This document shows positions 1 to 10,400 of a stretch of DNA of 64,000 nucleotides, piece by piece (positions within the stretch are counted from its first letter, which is position 1; the number at the start of each line of letters is the position of its first letter). The DNA comes from Chlamydomonas reinhardtii. Its lineage: Eukaryota > Chlorophyta > Chlorophyceae > Chlamydomonadales > Chlamydomonadaceae. The DNA is taken from positions 9,600,932 through 9,664,931 of the forward strand of contig NC_057015.1 of assembly GCF_000002595.2 (NCBI RefSeq). The letters run 5' to 3'. The notes under the pieces were generated by a model. The model was not told the origin of the DNA, searched no databases, and saw only the letters and a list, made by a program, of their open reading frames with translations. Made by a program: the position numbers and the translations under genes.

Positions 1-1984
1 CCCTACCAGTTCTGCAACCTCACCGAGGTGGTGGTGCGCCAGGACGACGACGCCCAGTCGCTGGCGCGCAAGGTGCGTGCGGCACGTGGGCAGCGGCAGG
101 GGTGGGGGTGACGTAATGCGGCGCCGAGGCCGCGCCTGCACGTCACGGTTTAGGCCAGCCAACTCGTTGCGCAACACACCGATGTCACGCTATGTTTGCT
201 TGGCGCTGCCCCTGCCACTGCGCCTTTACACACAGGCCCTGCCCATGCACCTGACCCCAGCACCTTATTCCCACACCCCTCCCCACACACACACGCCGCC
301 TCCTGCCCACCCCCGCCAGGTGCGGCTGGCCACCCTGCTGGGCACCTTCCAGTCCACCCTCACCGACTTCCCCTACCTGCGAGACGTGAGTGCGTGTGCC
401 CAATGTCTAAAGCTTCTGGGAGAGGGTCAAGGGGAGCTGGCGAACCAGCGCCTTGCCTGCCCCTCCCCTACCCAGGCGCATCCGCCCTCACGCCCTTCCT
501 TGGTGCCCACCCACACCCCACTGTGTAAATCACGCCGCCTCTCCACCCCTTCCTCCCCGTCCCCACCCCCGTACCCCCCACTCCAGATCTGGCGCACCAA
601 CACGGAGGCGGAGCGGCTGCTGGGCGTGTCGCTGACTGGCATCATGGACAACACCCTCACCGCCGGCCGCCGCGGCCCGCCCCAGCAGCTGGCGGAGCTG
701 CTGGAGGGCCTCCGGGGCGCCGCGGTGGCCGCCAACCAGGACATGGCGGCGCAGCTGGGCATCCCCGCCTCTGCCGCCGTCACGTGCGTCAAGCCCAGCG
801 GCACCGTGTCGCAGCTGGTGGACGCGGCCAGCGGCATCCACCCGCGCCATGCCGAGGTGAGGGGGGGCGAGGGGGCGGTTTGAAGCCGGCAATTGAAAGC
901 TCCTTCTACCCCGCTGTCCCATGTTCATTTAAATTCGCCCACATATCTGCCTCATTTCCCAACGGCCCCACCACCTCCCCTCCTCTCCCCTCCCCTGCTC
1001 CCCCCAGTACTACATCCGGCGGGTGCGCTGCACCAAGGACGACCCGCTCACGCGCTTCATGGCCGACCACGGCGTGCCGCTGGAGGACTGCGCCATGCGG
1101 CCCGACACCACAGCCATAGCCAGCTTCCCAATCAAGTCGCCCGAGGGTGAGGGCGCTGGCTGGCTAGCGACCCACTCGGTTGCTGCCGAGGGTGCTGGGG
1201 GTGGGACACCGGGCCAGAGCCCAGGGGGAATTAAGCCGTGCGTCAGGCTCCAAGGCCCGAACAGCCAATCAATGCCCCGTGCACCTGAGCTTCTGCTGAC
1301 TCCTACCCGCATCCCCGCCGTGCCGCCGCCCCGCCCCGCCCCTGCCGCCTGCCTGCAGGTGCTGTGACCCGCGACGACGTGAGCGCCATCAGCCAGCTGG
1401 AGCTGTGCCTCACCTACCAGCGCCACTGGTGCGAGCACAAGCCCTCCATCACCGTCACGGTGAGTGCCGCAGCAGCAGCACAGCGGGGGTGCGCACACCA
1501 GCAGTCGCAGCCGCAGGGGCACACGCCCGGGGGCCCGCAGGTGCCGCCGCAAGTGACACCGGCGCTGGCTGTTGTTTCATTTGGGGCCCGCTGGTCCTCC
1601 TCAAGCCCTTTCTCTTGCTACCGTATCATGCATCGATAAACATCGATCCCCGCCCTCCGCCCCTCCCCCGCCCCTCCCTCCACCCCGCCCGCCCCCTCCC
1701 CTCAGGTGCGCGAGCACGAGTGGATGGCGGTGGGCGCCTGGGTGTACGACCACTTTGACGAGCTCAGCGGCGTGTCCTTCCTGCCGTACGACTGCGGCAG
1801 CTACAAGCAGATGCCGTACGAGAAGGTGGACGCCGCCACCTACGCCGCCCTGCAGGCGCGCATGCCGCCCGCGCTCAACTGGGCGGGGCTGCGCGAGCTG
1901 GAGCGGGGCCCGGGCGCGGAGGACAAGATGGACGCGGAGCTGGCCTGCACCGCCGGCGGCTGCGAGCAGGTGGACCTGGTGTGA
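1..1984 (+). CDS. rtpR: Class II (adenosylcobalamin-dependent) ribonucleoside-triphosphate reductase, 3' part
   Basis: Exons 1-72, 320-385, 587-856, 1008-1146, 1359-1459 and 1706-1984 join in phase to 308 residues and a stop; the 5' part lies outside the window. The enzyme reduces ribonucleoside triphosphates to deoxyribonucleotides using an adenosylcobalamin-generated radical. The visible start PYQFCNLTEV matches the segment just after the NPCxE active-site loop of the monomeric Lactobacillus-type enzyme; Cys5 corresponds to one of the redox-active cysteines. Further family blocks are NQDMAAQLGIPASAAVTCVKP, RVRCTKDDPL, QLELCLTYQRHW and the C-terminal ACTAGGC, a CX4C pair (visible residues 297 and 302) like the dithiol relay of RTPR. 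Every splice site is canonical, so this is a working-looking nuclear gene and not bacterial contamination. Codon use matches the neighbours. I am confident in the family; oligomeric state and location cannot be seen. Confidence 0.5.
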
Positions 1985-3535
1985 GGGGCGGGGCGGGGCA
2001 GGGGGGGGGCAGTCAGGAGGGAGGGCAGGGGTCCGCCGCCCCGTGCGGCCCACCCTGTGGCCACTGTGTAGCGCAGTGGAATTCGTTAACGTACGCGTCC
2101 GCGCGCCGTGTTGGTGGTGTGTGCCGCTGAGGTCGATGTTTGTGTGTGTGTGGAACTGCATGCCTTTAGGGTCGGTATGGGGGGCATGCTGCATGTGTGA
2201 GCCGCTGACGGCGGGCCGCATTACTAGTATTATTGGCACCGCCATCGTGGGTGAGCACATGATGGGAAGAGCTAGGTATGTAGATAACGCAGCCTAGGGT
2301 GGAGCGTGCGCCAGAGCGTACGGGTGCACACGCGGGCGCCGCTGGATGTATGTGCGGGATGTTGAGGTTGTGGGAGACTGGGAACATACACACGCACGCA
2401 AGCATGTTGGCAAGCCTGCAAGTATGCCCACATAAGCTCACATGAGCTTTGATTAGCGCTAGGTCATAGGGGCGTTACTGCTTTGGAACAACATTCATTG
2501 GGGATTCTTGTAGTATGATTTGGGGGAAAGTAAGTGACCGTTATGCGTAAAGACATGCCAACCTTTGATCGAGCGAAGATGCGCGGAGGATCTTTTTCAT
2601 CCGGCAAGTGGCTGCCGCGGCATTGCATCGTGGACATTGGTGCCAGGATCTGTTGTCTCAGGAGTTGGTCGGACGTCAGGACGTGCATGGGTCCATCCAG
2701 ACCGCGCATGCTACCAGTAGGGACAGATGTATGGAGCTGCCTGCCGACATTCATGGGCCTAGATAGACAGATCAGGACAGATTACACATTACCGGTACCG
2801 TAAACAGATTGGGTGTTTACGCAGTGGCCGAATACTTCTGTCCTGGGTTACTGTGTGCGGGTCTATGAACCAAGCTGGTGACATGTCTCCATATGTATGC
2901 GCGCTACCCTTCACTGTAACGTCACATTGACGATTGACTCATGCTCACTCCTGGCTCACTTACTCTCTGCACGTGACACCCGCACCACGGACCCAGCCCA
3001 CTCCTGGCTCACTTACTCTCTGCACGTGACACCCGCACCACGGACCCAGCCGCCAACCTGTCAGCTGTCAGCCTGCTTTATGGCACGTGCCGGGGCAGGG
3101 CTGCACGCACACCCACCTCAGGACCCAGGGCGCCGCCGCCAGCAGGTTTAGTGTCCGCCAACCCCTCGCCCCGCTGCCCTCATCCCGCCCCACCCCATGA
3201 CCCTGCTGCCTCCCACGTGCGGCCCGCTGCCCTCCAACCCTCATCACCCACTGCCGGGTCGTCATACCGGCACATGGTGACTGTGGCTGTGGTTCGGGGC
3301 GTGCATGCGGACAGCTGTGCCCGGCATAAGGCGCCGCAGTCGCTGTCAGTAAGTGGTCAGCGTCGCGCCCGGCGGCCCGGGCTGTTTGCTGCGGTTGCGT
3401 CGCCCAACCTAGCCCAGCTCCGACACTCCGGGTCAGGGAGCAGGTGGATGAACGACAAGTGCTGGACCAGCCGAGTCCGAGCGATTCACACTCCTCACAC
3501 AGGGGCTGGAGGGTGGTTTGGACATGGTCCATGTC
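1985..3535. other. Spacer downstream of the reductase gene
   Basis: This is 3' flank of the reductase gene, convergent with the dehydrogenase gene beyond 4353. I see no exon with paired splice sites. It holds a 53-bp exact tandem duplication (2946-3051). The first plain TGTAA polyadenylation pentamer I find is near 2907, over 900 bases after the stop, so the true 3' end is uncertain. Confidence 0.5.
2946..3051. repeat. Exact 53-bp tandem duplication
   Basis: The 53 bases starting CACTCCTGGCTCACTTACTC and ending ACGGACCCAGCC occur twice head to tail (2946-2998 and 2999-3051) without a visible mismatch, so the duplication is probably recent. It lies in noncoding spacer. Confidence 0.5.
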
Positions 3536-3543
3536 ACTGAATT

Positions 3544-3792
3544 CAGTGCTCGTATCTTGTAGATGCCCTCAGGCACCCGGCATCTACACATGCGTAGATG
3601 ACCCTGACCGCGGCATCTACACTTAAGCCCCCAAGCCCCCCAAAACGTCTACGCTTCCCCCATTTTTGCGCCCAAACCGGCCAAAAACGTCTACACCTGG
3701 TAGATGCGCGGCACCCAAACCCAAAAAATTTTCTCCGCCTTCGGCGGATTTTGGGCAGATTTCTACAGTGTAGATGGAAGATACGAGCACTG
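3544..3792. mobile_element. hAT-type MITE (nonautonomous DNA transposon), 249 bp
   Basis: The element begins CAGTGCTCGTATCTT and ends with the exact reverse complement AAGATACGAGCACTG, a perfect 15-bp terminal inverted repeat. It is flanked on both sides by ACTGAATT (3536-3543 and 3793-3800), an 8-bp target-site duplication. An 8-bp duplication and CAGTG termini are typical of the hAT superfamily. The inside has no credible coding capacity; it holds several GTAGATG/CATCTAC motifs in both orientations and a small hairpin around CTCCGCCTTCGGCGGA. The perfect ends and duplication suggest a recent insertion. Transposase must come from elsewhere. Confidence 0.5.
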
Positions 3793-3800
3793 ACTGAATT

Positions 3801-4352
3801 ACAAGCCAGTGGGCTGGAGTCAGTGCCCAGAGCGAGCACCCGGCTGGTGTCGCGAGTGCGCGCCGGAACCATGCCGGGTGCGCTGTTGTGCATCGGAGTG
3901 CGAACGCGTACTTGAGACTGGAGTTTTGCAACAAACGCAACATTGCTTCACACAGCATCACAGCATCACAGAGTGAAATGCCATCCCTTGTGGATACCGT
4001 ACATCTCTGACCCAAGCAGTGACAGCCACCCGTGTTGCCGCCAGTGCGCCAGCGCCGCGGCGCGCACTCGGTGCATGCCTCCGCCTCCACTGACTGTCCA
4101 TGCGTCCTGATACTACGGTATCACAGTCAGCGCTCTGGGTACGTCACAGATATTGGTATGGCAGCCACCGACACGTACATCTACTGGTGTCCTGCCCGCA
4201 TCCCGTCTGCCGCCTGCTGTCCAATCCGCAAGCAAGGCGCTAGGCCCCTCCCGGCCGCACCCACCCCCTCAGCAACCGCAAGCCCACAACCCTGCCAACC
4301 CATCGCACGCCAGCGCCCTTCTTTCCCCCAAATGCGTCTCCCCACGCCACAT
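3801..4352. other. Spacer between the MITE and the dehydrogenase 3' end
   Basis: No exon or structured element is recognised. The minus-strand TGTAA (plus TTACA at 3798-3802, overlapping the right target-site duplication of the MITE) is the nearest candidate polyadenylation signal for the dehydrogenase gene, about 550 bases past its stop; it may have been created by the insertion. Confidence 0.5.
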
Positions 4353-6586
4353 CTACCAAGGGATCTCCTCGCCATTGTACGTCAGGAACCGGCCGTTGAG
4401 CGCCACGCCGCTCTCCATGACGCCGATCAGCCCCGCCGCGCTCTCTTCCGCGTCGATCCAGCCGTTGCCGCCTGTGTTAAAGAGCACAAGGAAAACATTA
4501 CGCGTTGCCGCCTGTGTGTGTGTGTGTGTGTGTGTGCGGTGGTTGTCCCGAGTGCGCGTGTGGGCAGCTGGTGCGTCGGGTGCGCTGGTGCGCTGGTGCG
4601 CTGGTGCGCTGGTGTGCTGGTGTGCCGGCGGGCGCTGGTGCACAGGTGTGCGAGGGATGGGACCAATGGGTCATGGGGCCGTGGTCGCCGACAGAGGAGA
4701 TCGACAGCTCTCCCCTCCCCACTTCCGCACCTCCCGCCCAGCAACGCGCACACACCCGGCCCCCAAAAGAACTCACTGCCCCCACTCCCCCCTGCCGCTC
4801 CAATGGCACGCACACGCACCCGACAGCTGGGTGCGCACGTATCCCGGGTGCATCGCCACCACCTCCACACCGCTGGGCGCCAGGTCGCGGGCCAGGGTGG
4901 TGGAGATGGCGTTGAGCGCGGCCTTGCTGGCCCTGGAGGGGGGGAGAGGGGTGGGCAGGGGGTTGCGGGGAGGGGGGCGTTCATGCAGAGGCATGGAGGG
5001 AGGAGTGCAAAGGCATACATAAACACGCACGCTACTGCGTTCTCTCCCCTTGGGCTGTTATGCACCGCTCACACCTGTACGCGAAGCCGCCCTTGGTGAC
5101 TGTGCTGACGGTAGGGTCTGTGTTGGAGCCCATGATGGAGCTGATGTTGGCGACCAGCGCCACGGGGGCGGGGGCGGGAGGCGGGGGGGCGCCAGGCTCG
5201 GTGGGGGCGGGCACAGGCGGCAGGCCCAGCAGGCCCTGCATGTGTTTACACGGCAGCGTGGCGTTGCGGGTTAACTTTCTATGGGCCCATCTTCCCAGGC
5301 CATTTCGGGGACTGGGAAACACAATGCGGCGCCCCTCCCTCCGCCTACCCCCTCTCCACCGCACGCTCCGCTTCCCCTCCCCTCTCCCCCCCCCACCTGC
5401 TTGAGGAGCTGCTGCACCACAAAGAAGGGCCCCAGTGTGTTGGTGTGGAAGGCCAGCAGGAAGTCCGCCTCCGTGAACTCCTGCAGGTCCAGCCGCCGCC
5501 CGTACACACCCGCGTTGTTCACCAGCACCTGGGGGCAGCGGGGGAGGGGCAGGAAGGGGAGGGGCAGGGACGGTGGGAAGGGGGGGGCAGCGAGTGCGGT
5601 TAGGGGTGCGTGGGTTTGGGGACGGTGGGGAGGGGAGAGGCGCACATGGCTGCACACAGCAGGCAGGACACTCCAGTGCTGCATACGGTCACACGAGCCA
5701 AGCCCCACGCCCAACACCAGGAAGCCTTCACAGCCACCATGTTGCCCTCCTTGTTTCTTACGGGCCAGGGTGAATGCAGCCTCCCTCTCGTTGCCCCGTC
5801 CCCGTCCCCGTCCCCGTCCCCGTCCCCGTCCCCGTCCCCGTCCCCGTCCCCGTCCCCGTCCCCGTCCCCGTCCCCGTCCCCGTCCCCGGTTCCCCCCTAG
5901 GCACTCACGTCCACGTGCTTGACGCCCGCCCCCTTGACGCCCTCCGCCCACTGCGCGATGGAGGCCGCCCTGGAGGCGTCCAGGTCGGACAGGTGCAGCC
6001 GCGCCGGGCCGTACTGCTGCCGCAGCTGCTGCAGCTCCGCGGCGTCAGACACCTGCACGGAAGCATGTGTACATGAGTGTGTGGGTTGTGTGGGGGCGGA
6101 TCCAGGGGGGCGGGGCGTGCAGACTGGCTGCGGGGCCGCGGGCGGTGTGTGTCCGTCCTGACGCCTTGCCCTGCCTGACAGCATCCCCACGCCGCCCCCG
6201 GCACTTGGCAGCAGCAATGCACCCACAGGGACCCAATCAACTGCAAGTGCCGAGGTGTGCGGCCGTTGCAGGTGGCCCGGTGCTGTTTCGGCGGCCACCG
6301 AACACCACCACACAGCCCCTTGCCCGTCCGTCTCGCTGTTCACCTTGCGGCTGGTTGCGATGACCACGTTGTCTCGCGCCAGGAAGCCCTTTACAAGGCT
6401 TAAACCAATGCCCCTGTGTTTAAAGTTTGGATTGATCAGTTTGTGACCGCGCGAGCGTCCAGCACGCCAATCGACATCCACTCGCATCCACCCCTGGGCA
6501 ATCATGCAGCTCGAGCGCTTGCTTTGAACTCACCTGCTGCCACCAGTGACAACCACTGTTTTTCCTGTGATCGGCCGCATAGCCAT
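4353..6586 (-). CDS. Short-chain dehydrogenase/reductase, C-factor/sniffer-like
   Basis: Seven exons (6534-6586, 6344-6413, 5909-6052, 5397-5528, 5075-5235, 4820-4932, 4353-4471) give 263 residues with all phases agreeing. Classical SDR signatures are present: cofactor-binding TGGSRGIG (residues 14-21), NNAG (93-96), the serine region NISSIMGS (163-170) and catalytic YRASK (Tyr186, Lys190). The ending GRFLTYNGEEIPW is typical of the C-factor/sniffer-like NAD(P)-dependent carbonyl reductase group, so reduction of a carbonyl substrate is the likely chemistry; the substrate is unknown. Odd point: a loop rich in Pro and Ala (about residues 139-157) separates the NNAG half from the catalytic serine strand and starts exactly at an exon boundary. 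No transit peptide is evident, so a cytosolic location is inferred. Introns carry a CCCCGT array, an 8-bp array and a duplicated acceptor described separately. Confidence 0.5.
4463..4517 (-). repeat. 25-bp insertion flanked by 15-bp direct repeats, duplicating a splice acceptor
   Basis: CGTTGCCGCCTGTGT occurs at 4463-4477 and again at 4503-4517. Between them lie 25 bases that begin TAAAGAGCACAAGG on the plus strand. The repeat includes the acceptor and first codons of the last dehydrogenase exon, so this intron has two identical acceptors 40 bases apart. Use of the upstream copy would read into a stop at once; only the exon-proximal acceptor (4472-4473) keeps the frame. Related copies are at 27528-27601 and about 49049. 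Confidence 0.5.
4514..4536. repeat. (TG)n microsatellite in dehydrogenase intron 6
   Basis: About eleven TG units on the plus strand, that is (CA)n on the gene's sense strand, about 40 bases from the used acceptor. Confidence 0.5.
4570..4640. repeat. 8-bp tandem array in dehydrogenase intron 6
   Basis: Six or so copies of GTGCGCTG or one-base variants (GTGTGCTG, GTGTGCCG) follow one another in the intron. Confidence 0.5.
5794..5888. repeat. (CCCCGT)n hexanucleotide array, about 15 copies
   Basis: A nearly perfect array lies in dehydrogenase intron 3, ending about 20 bases before the donor of exon 3 on the sense strand. All six frames stay open across it, which creates spurious Gly-Arg, Ser-Pro and Val-Pro reading frames. 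Confidence 0.5.
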
Positions 6587-7472
6587 TTTGTGGTGTTGCG
6601 CTAACTCTCGCGCGAGTGCAAGCAAATTTCGTTCCGTTGTGGCTTGCACAAGGATTACAGGCAAATGATAAAATGTATCAACGCTTATTACACTCTGGTG
6701 CACCTTGCTTGCGGTGGGTGAAACTCTGCGGCATGACCCACAACTGAGCATGACCCCACGACCCCGCCACCTGCCGCCACCTACGTCGCCACCTTGCACC
6801 GGCCTACGCCAGCACTCGCCTTCTCAGCGTCCACAGGCCCGGCAGCCGCCCAAGCAGCTGCACCATCGCTCAACCCCACAGCCTGCTCCAGACGTGTACG
6901 GTACTGCGCTGACGGGGCACCATGCCACAGCCCAGTCGCCACAGTGCAACCATGCGTGCAACATCAGTCATCGTCGATTACACCTCCAATTACCCTATGA
7001 GCCTTAACAGTTTACTACGGCGTCACCTACCTCAACAACGAAGTCCCCTCTGATACAGCCAACCAACCGTGGTTACCGTTCCTGTGAGAACGCTGCACCG
7101 CACACGAGCGAGCCCAATATACTCAACACAAAAGCTCACAACAATAGAGAAAGGCGTGATAGCACAGGATAGTACCATACATCGCTGACCGAGCTGACAT
7201 ATGCATGTTCACCACACCACACTGCCGCTCCACCACTCTTCGAGCACGGAGGCCGTCCATCACACTCAGCAGCCTCCGGCCCCACCGCTCCTCTCTCGTC
7301 CAGCCGGCGCAACTGCCTCCACCCCCACCCTCTGGCCCCTCCCCCGCCCTCTGGGCCCCCCAAAGCACCCGCCCCCCCGCTAGCTACCCCTCAAACAAGA
7401 AGCCCAGCCCAGCCACACCCCGACACCCCGCCAGCCCCCCTACGACTAGCCCCCCTGCCCCCAGTGCGGCGG
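6587..7472. other. Spacer between the MRS2-like 3' end and the dehydrogenase start
   Basis: Both flanking genes are on the minus strand. This region should contain the dehydrogenase promoter and 5' UTR plus the MRS2 3' UTR. A minus-strand TGTAA (plus TTACA at 6978-6982) lies about 490 bases past the MRS2 stop and is a candidate polyadenylation signal. No canonical TATA box or further exon is evident. Confidence 0.5.
6978..6982 (-). promoter_or_regulatory. Candidate TGTAA polyadenylation signal of the MRS2-like gene
   Basis: TGTAA on the minus strand, about 490 bases downstream of the stop at 7473; TGTAA is the usual volvocine signal. The match is only five bases long, so it is tentative. Confidence 0.5.
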
Positions 7473-10400
7473 CTACCGCCAGGTCATACTGAGGCCGTTC
7501 ATGAGGCCGTACCGGATGCTGCCGTACACGAACAGCAGCCACAGTCCCACGGCGGCGGAGGCGCTGCCGATGCAGATGCCCAGGAAGGAGGCGTAGTCCG
7601 TCTCCATCCTGTGTGCGTGTGTGTGTGTGGGTGGGGGGGGGGGGCGTGTGGGGTGCAGTGGAGTGGAGGGGGATGGAGTGGAGTGGAGGGGGGGGGCAGG
7701 GAGGGCAATGGGCTACGTGCATGACACGAAGCGCCACCCTTCGCCGCGCCCGATGAACACCGCCCCAACCCCCGTCTCCCCATGACACCGCCCAGCCATC
7801 CGCTGCCTACCCACCCACCCACCTAACTACCCACCCACCCACCCACCCATCCACCCACCCACCCACCTAACTACCCACCCACCCACCCCTACCCCCGCTG
7901 CCGCGCCTCCCTCCACCCGCCTGTTGGTGAGGTTCATTCCGAACAGGCCCGCGATGACAGACATGGCGGTGAGCAGGAAGGAGCCGAAGGTGACCATGAG
8001 GTCCACGCTGATGAGGTTGTTGCGCTGCTGATCCAGCTCCAGGTTGATGAGGTCCTCGGTGGAGTCGATGTAGGAGCGAAGAGACTGCAGCCGCTGCCAG
8101 GTGTGGCCCAGCTGCATGAAGTAGGCCTTTGAGCAGGGGGGGGGGGCACGGGGGAGGGGGTTATTTGGACCAGTATCACAAGGAGCCAGAGACATGAAGA
8201 TGCGCGAGAATACGGTACACGGCCGGGTTGAGACGCACGACAATAAATGGCCGGGTTGACGATTAAGGGTAAAGAGTTCAGTACAGGGCAATGCTGTAAG
8301 GGCATGTCAGGGCGGCAGGAAGTGAGGTGTGGAAGCGGTGGGGAGACGGATGGGATGGTGTAGGGATGGGCAAGGGGCGTTTTGAAAAGCCCAGTAGAAG
8401 GGGGTGGCCAAGGTCCAGCAGGGGCAGCTAGGTGCCTGGTTGGCTGGGCCAGCTTCATTCACAGCAGCATCCGCCTCCCCTCCGCCACTTCGCGGTACGA
8501 GCGCCACCCCATCCCCTCACCTCCAGTAACATCTCCACCACCGCCACCTCCTCACTGTCCGGGTCGAAGCCGCCACCGCCGCCGCCACCGCCGCCCTCAC
8601 CGCCACCGCCGTATCCGCCTCCGCCACCGAGCGTCTGCACATGGCCAGCTGCATGTCAGCCATACGGTACGGCACACATACGGCAGGCGCCGGGCCCTGT
8701 GCCCGGCTCGGCAGCGCACCGCACCAGCTGCAGTCAGGTGCCCCCTGCCGCCCGTGTGCCGGCCCCGCCCCGCCCCGCCCGCACCTGCCGCCCGTGTGCC
8801 GGCCCCGCCCCGCCCCGCCCCCACCTGCCGCTCGAAGCTGTGCATGGGCGGCCCCGGTGGCGTGGGACTGCCGCCGCGGGGTGGCGGCGCCAGGTGGCCG
8901 TAGTGGCCGCTCGCACCCGGCCCCAGCAGCCCCGGCCCCAGCCCCACGCCGCCGCCCAGCGCCGTGTCAGGCGGGTGCAGATGGTGGTGCGCCAGAGGGT
9001 GGGGGTGGGGGTGATGGTGCGGGTAGGCCCCGCCCAGGTCCAGGGAGGACAGCGGGTAGATGCCGCGAGACTGCAGCAGTGGCACACAGAGGGCAGAGGA
9101 GGAGGAAGAGGGAGCGCGCAAACGTGACTGGGCCCGGGAGCGTACGGTGCGGCCGGGTGTTTGGTGCGGTGGTGCCGGTTGCGGCCGGCGCCCCCGGGCG
9201 CATGTCGTGACAGTGACGTGTCCGGCGGTTCATCCCACTATGGGTTCATCCCCCCAGCACCCGTCCACACACCGCATTCGGTGCCAGCGGTGGCGACTGC
9301 GCCTCAGCGGCCCTCGCCGCCGCCTCCTGCTGCTGCTGCTGTTGCTGTTGCTGCATCATCAGCGCCTGCTGCTGCTGCTGCTGTTGCCTCATGGCCTCCG
9401 CCGCCGCCACCTGCTCCTCCTTCTCCTCCTTGCGCGCCGTCAGGTTCATGTCCGCCATCTCGCGGTCGTCGTCCAGCAGCTTCTCCAGCACACCGCGGAC
9501 CTGAGGCGCGGCAGGGTGAGGGCGTCCGAGAGCACAAAGGAACAGAGAGGGGGAATGTGCGTTATTCACAGCCCCAAACGGAGCGCGGGCCGACCACGTG
9601 TACATGCGTGTCAGAGCGGAAGGAATACGGGTAGGATAGCAAGTCGGCTGGTGCTGTCAACCCACACCACACGCGATCATGCACGACAGCGGCCTCCCCG
9701 CCCGCCCGCCCCCCCCCCGCCCTCCTCACCGTGTCCACTTTGTTGTCCAGCGCCGCCATGCGCCCCTTGAGGTGGCGCATGCGCTCCAGGTTGCGCGGGT
9801 TGACACGCAGCGTCAGCTCGTCCAGCGCCAGGCGGGTGGCGCGCTCCAGCTCGGTGGCCTGGGCGTCCAGCAGCGACACGGTCTGGAGGGGGTGGGGAGG
9901 GCGGGGGAATAGGAAGGACGGGAAGAGATTAGTGCAAGTGTGAAGTGACAACGGTGCAAGAGTTTGCGAACATGAGCCACCCCAAACCTCATCGCACCAG
10001 TGCACTCTCACAAGAAAGCCCGCTCCCAGGCCCCCCCCTCCACCCACCTGCTCCAGCACCACCTCCAGCGCACGCAGCTCAAAGGGCATGGACGCCACCA
10101 GTTCACTCACAGCGCCCGACTCGCCTCCGCCCGGGCCCCCTCCACCGCCTCCGCCCGACATGCTGCCGCCGCCTCCGCCGCCCGCTCCCAGCCCTCCCAA
10201 CCCCGCCAGCCCCACCAGCCCGGCTGGCAGCGGCGGCAGCGCCAGGCCGTGGTGCGGCATGAGGCCCGAGTGGGGGTGGCGCGCCAGGTGGGAGGCCAGG
10301 TGGGCAGGCAGGCCGGTCGCACCTGCGGCGCCGGCCTTGCCGCTGCCGCTGCCACTGCCGTGGGCTCCCTGCTGGTGCTGGTGCTGGTGCTGCTGGTGCT

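Noticed and set aside
1-1984. Bacterial contamination as the source of the reductase gene
   Set aside because: Five canonical introns with algal splice consensus and codon use identical to neighbouring genes.
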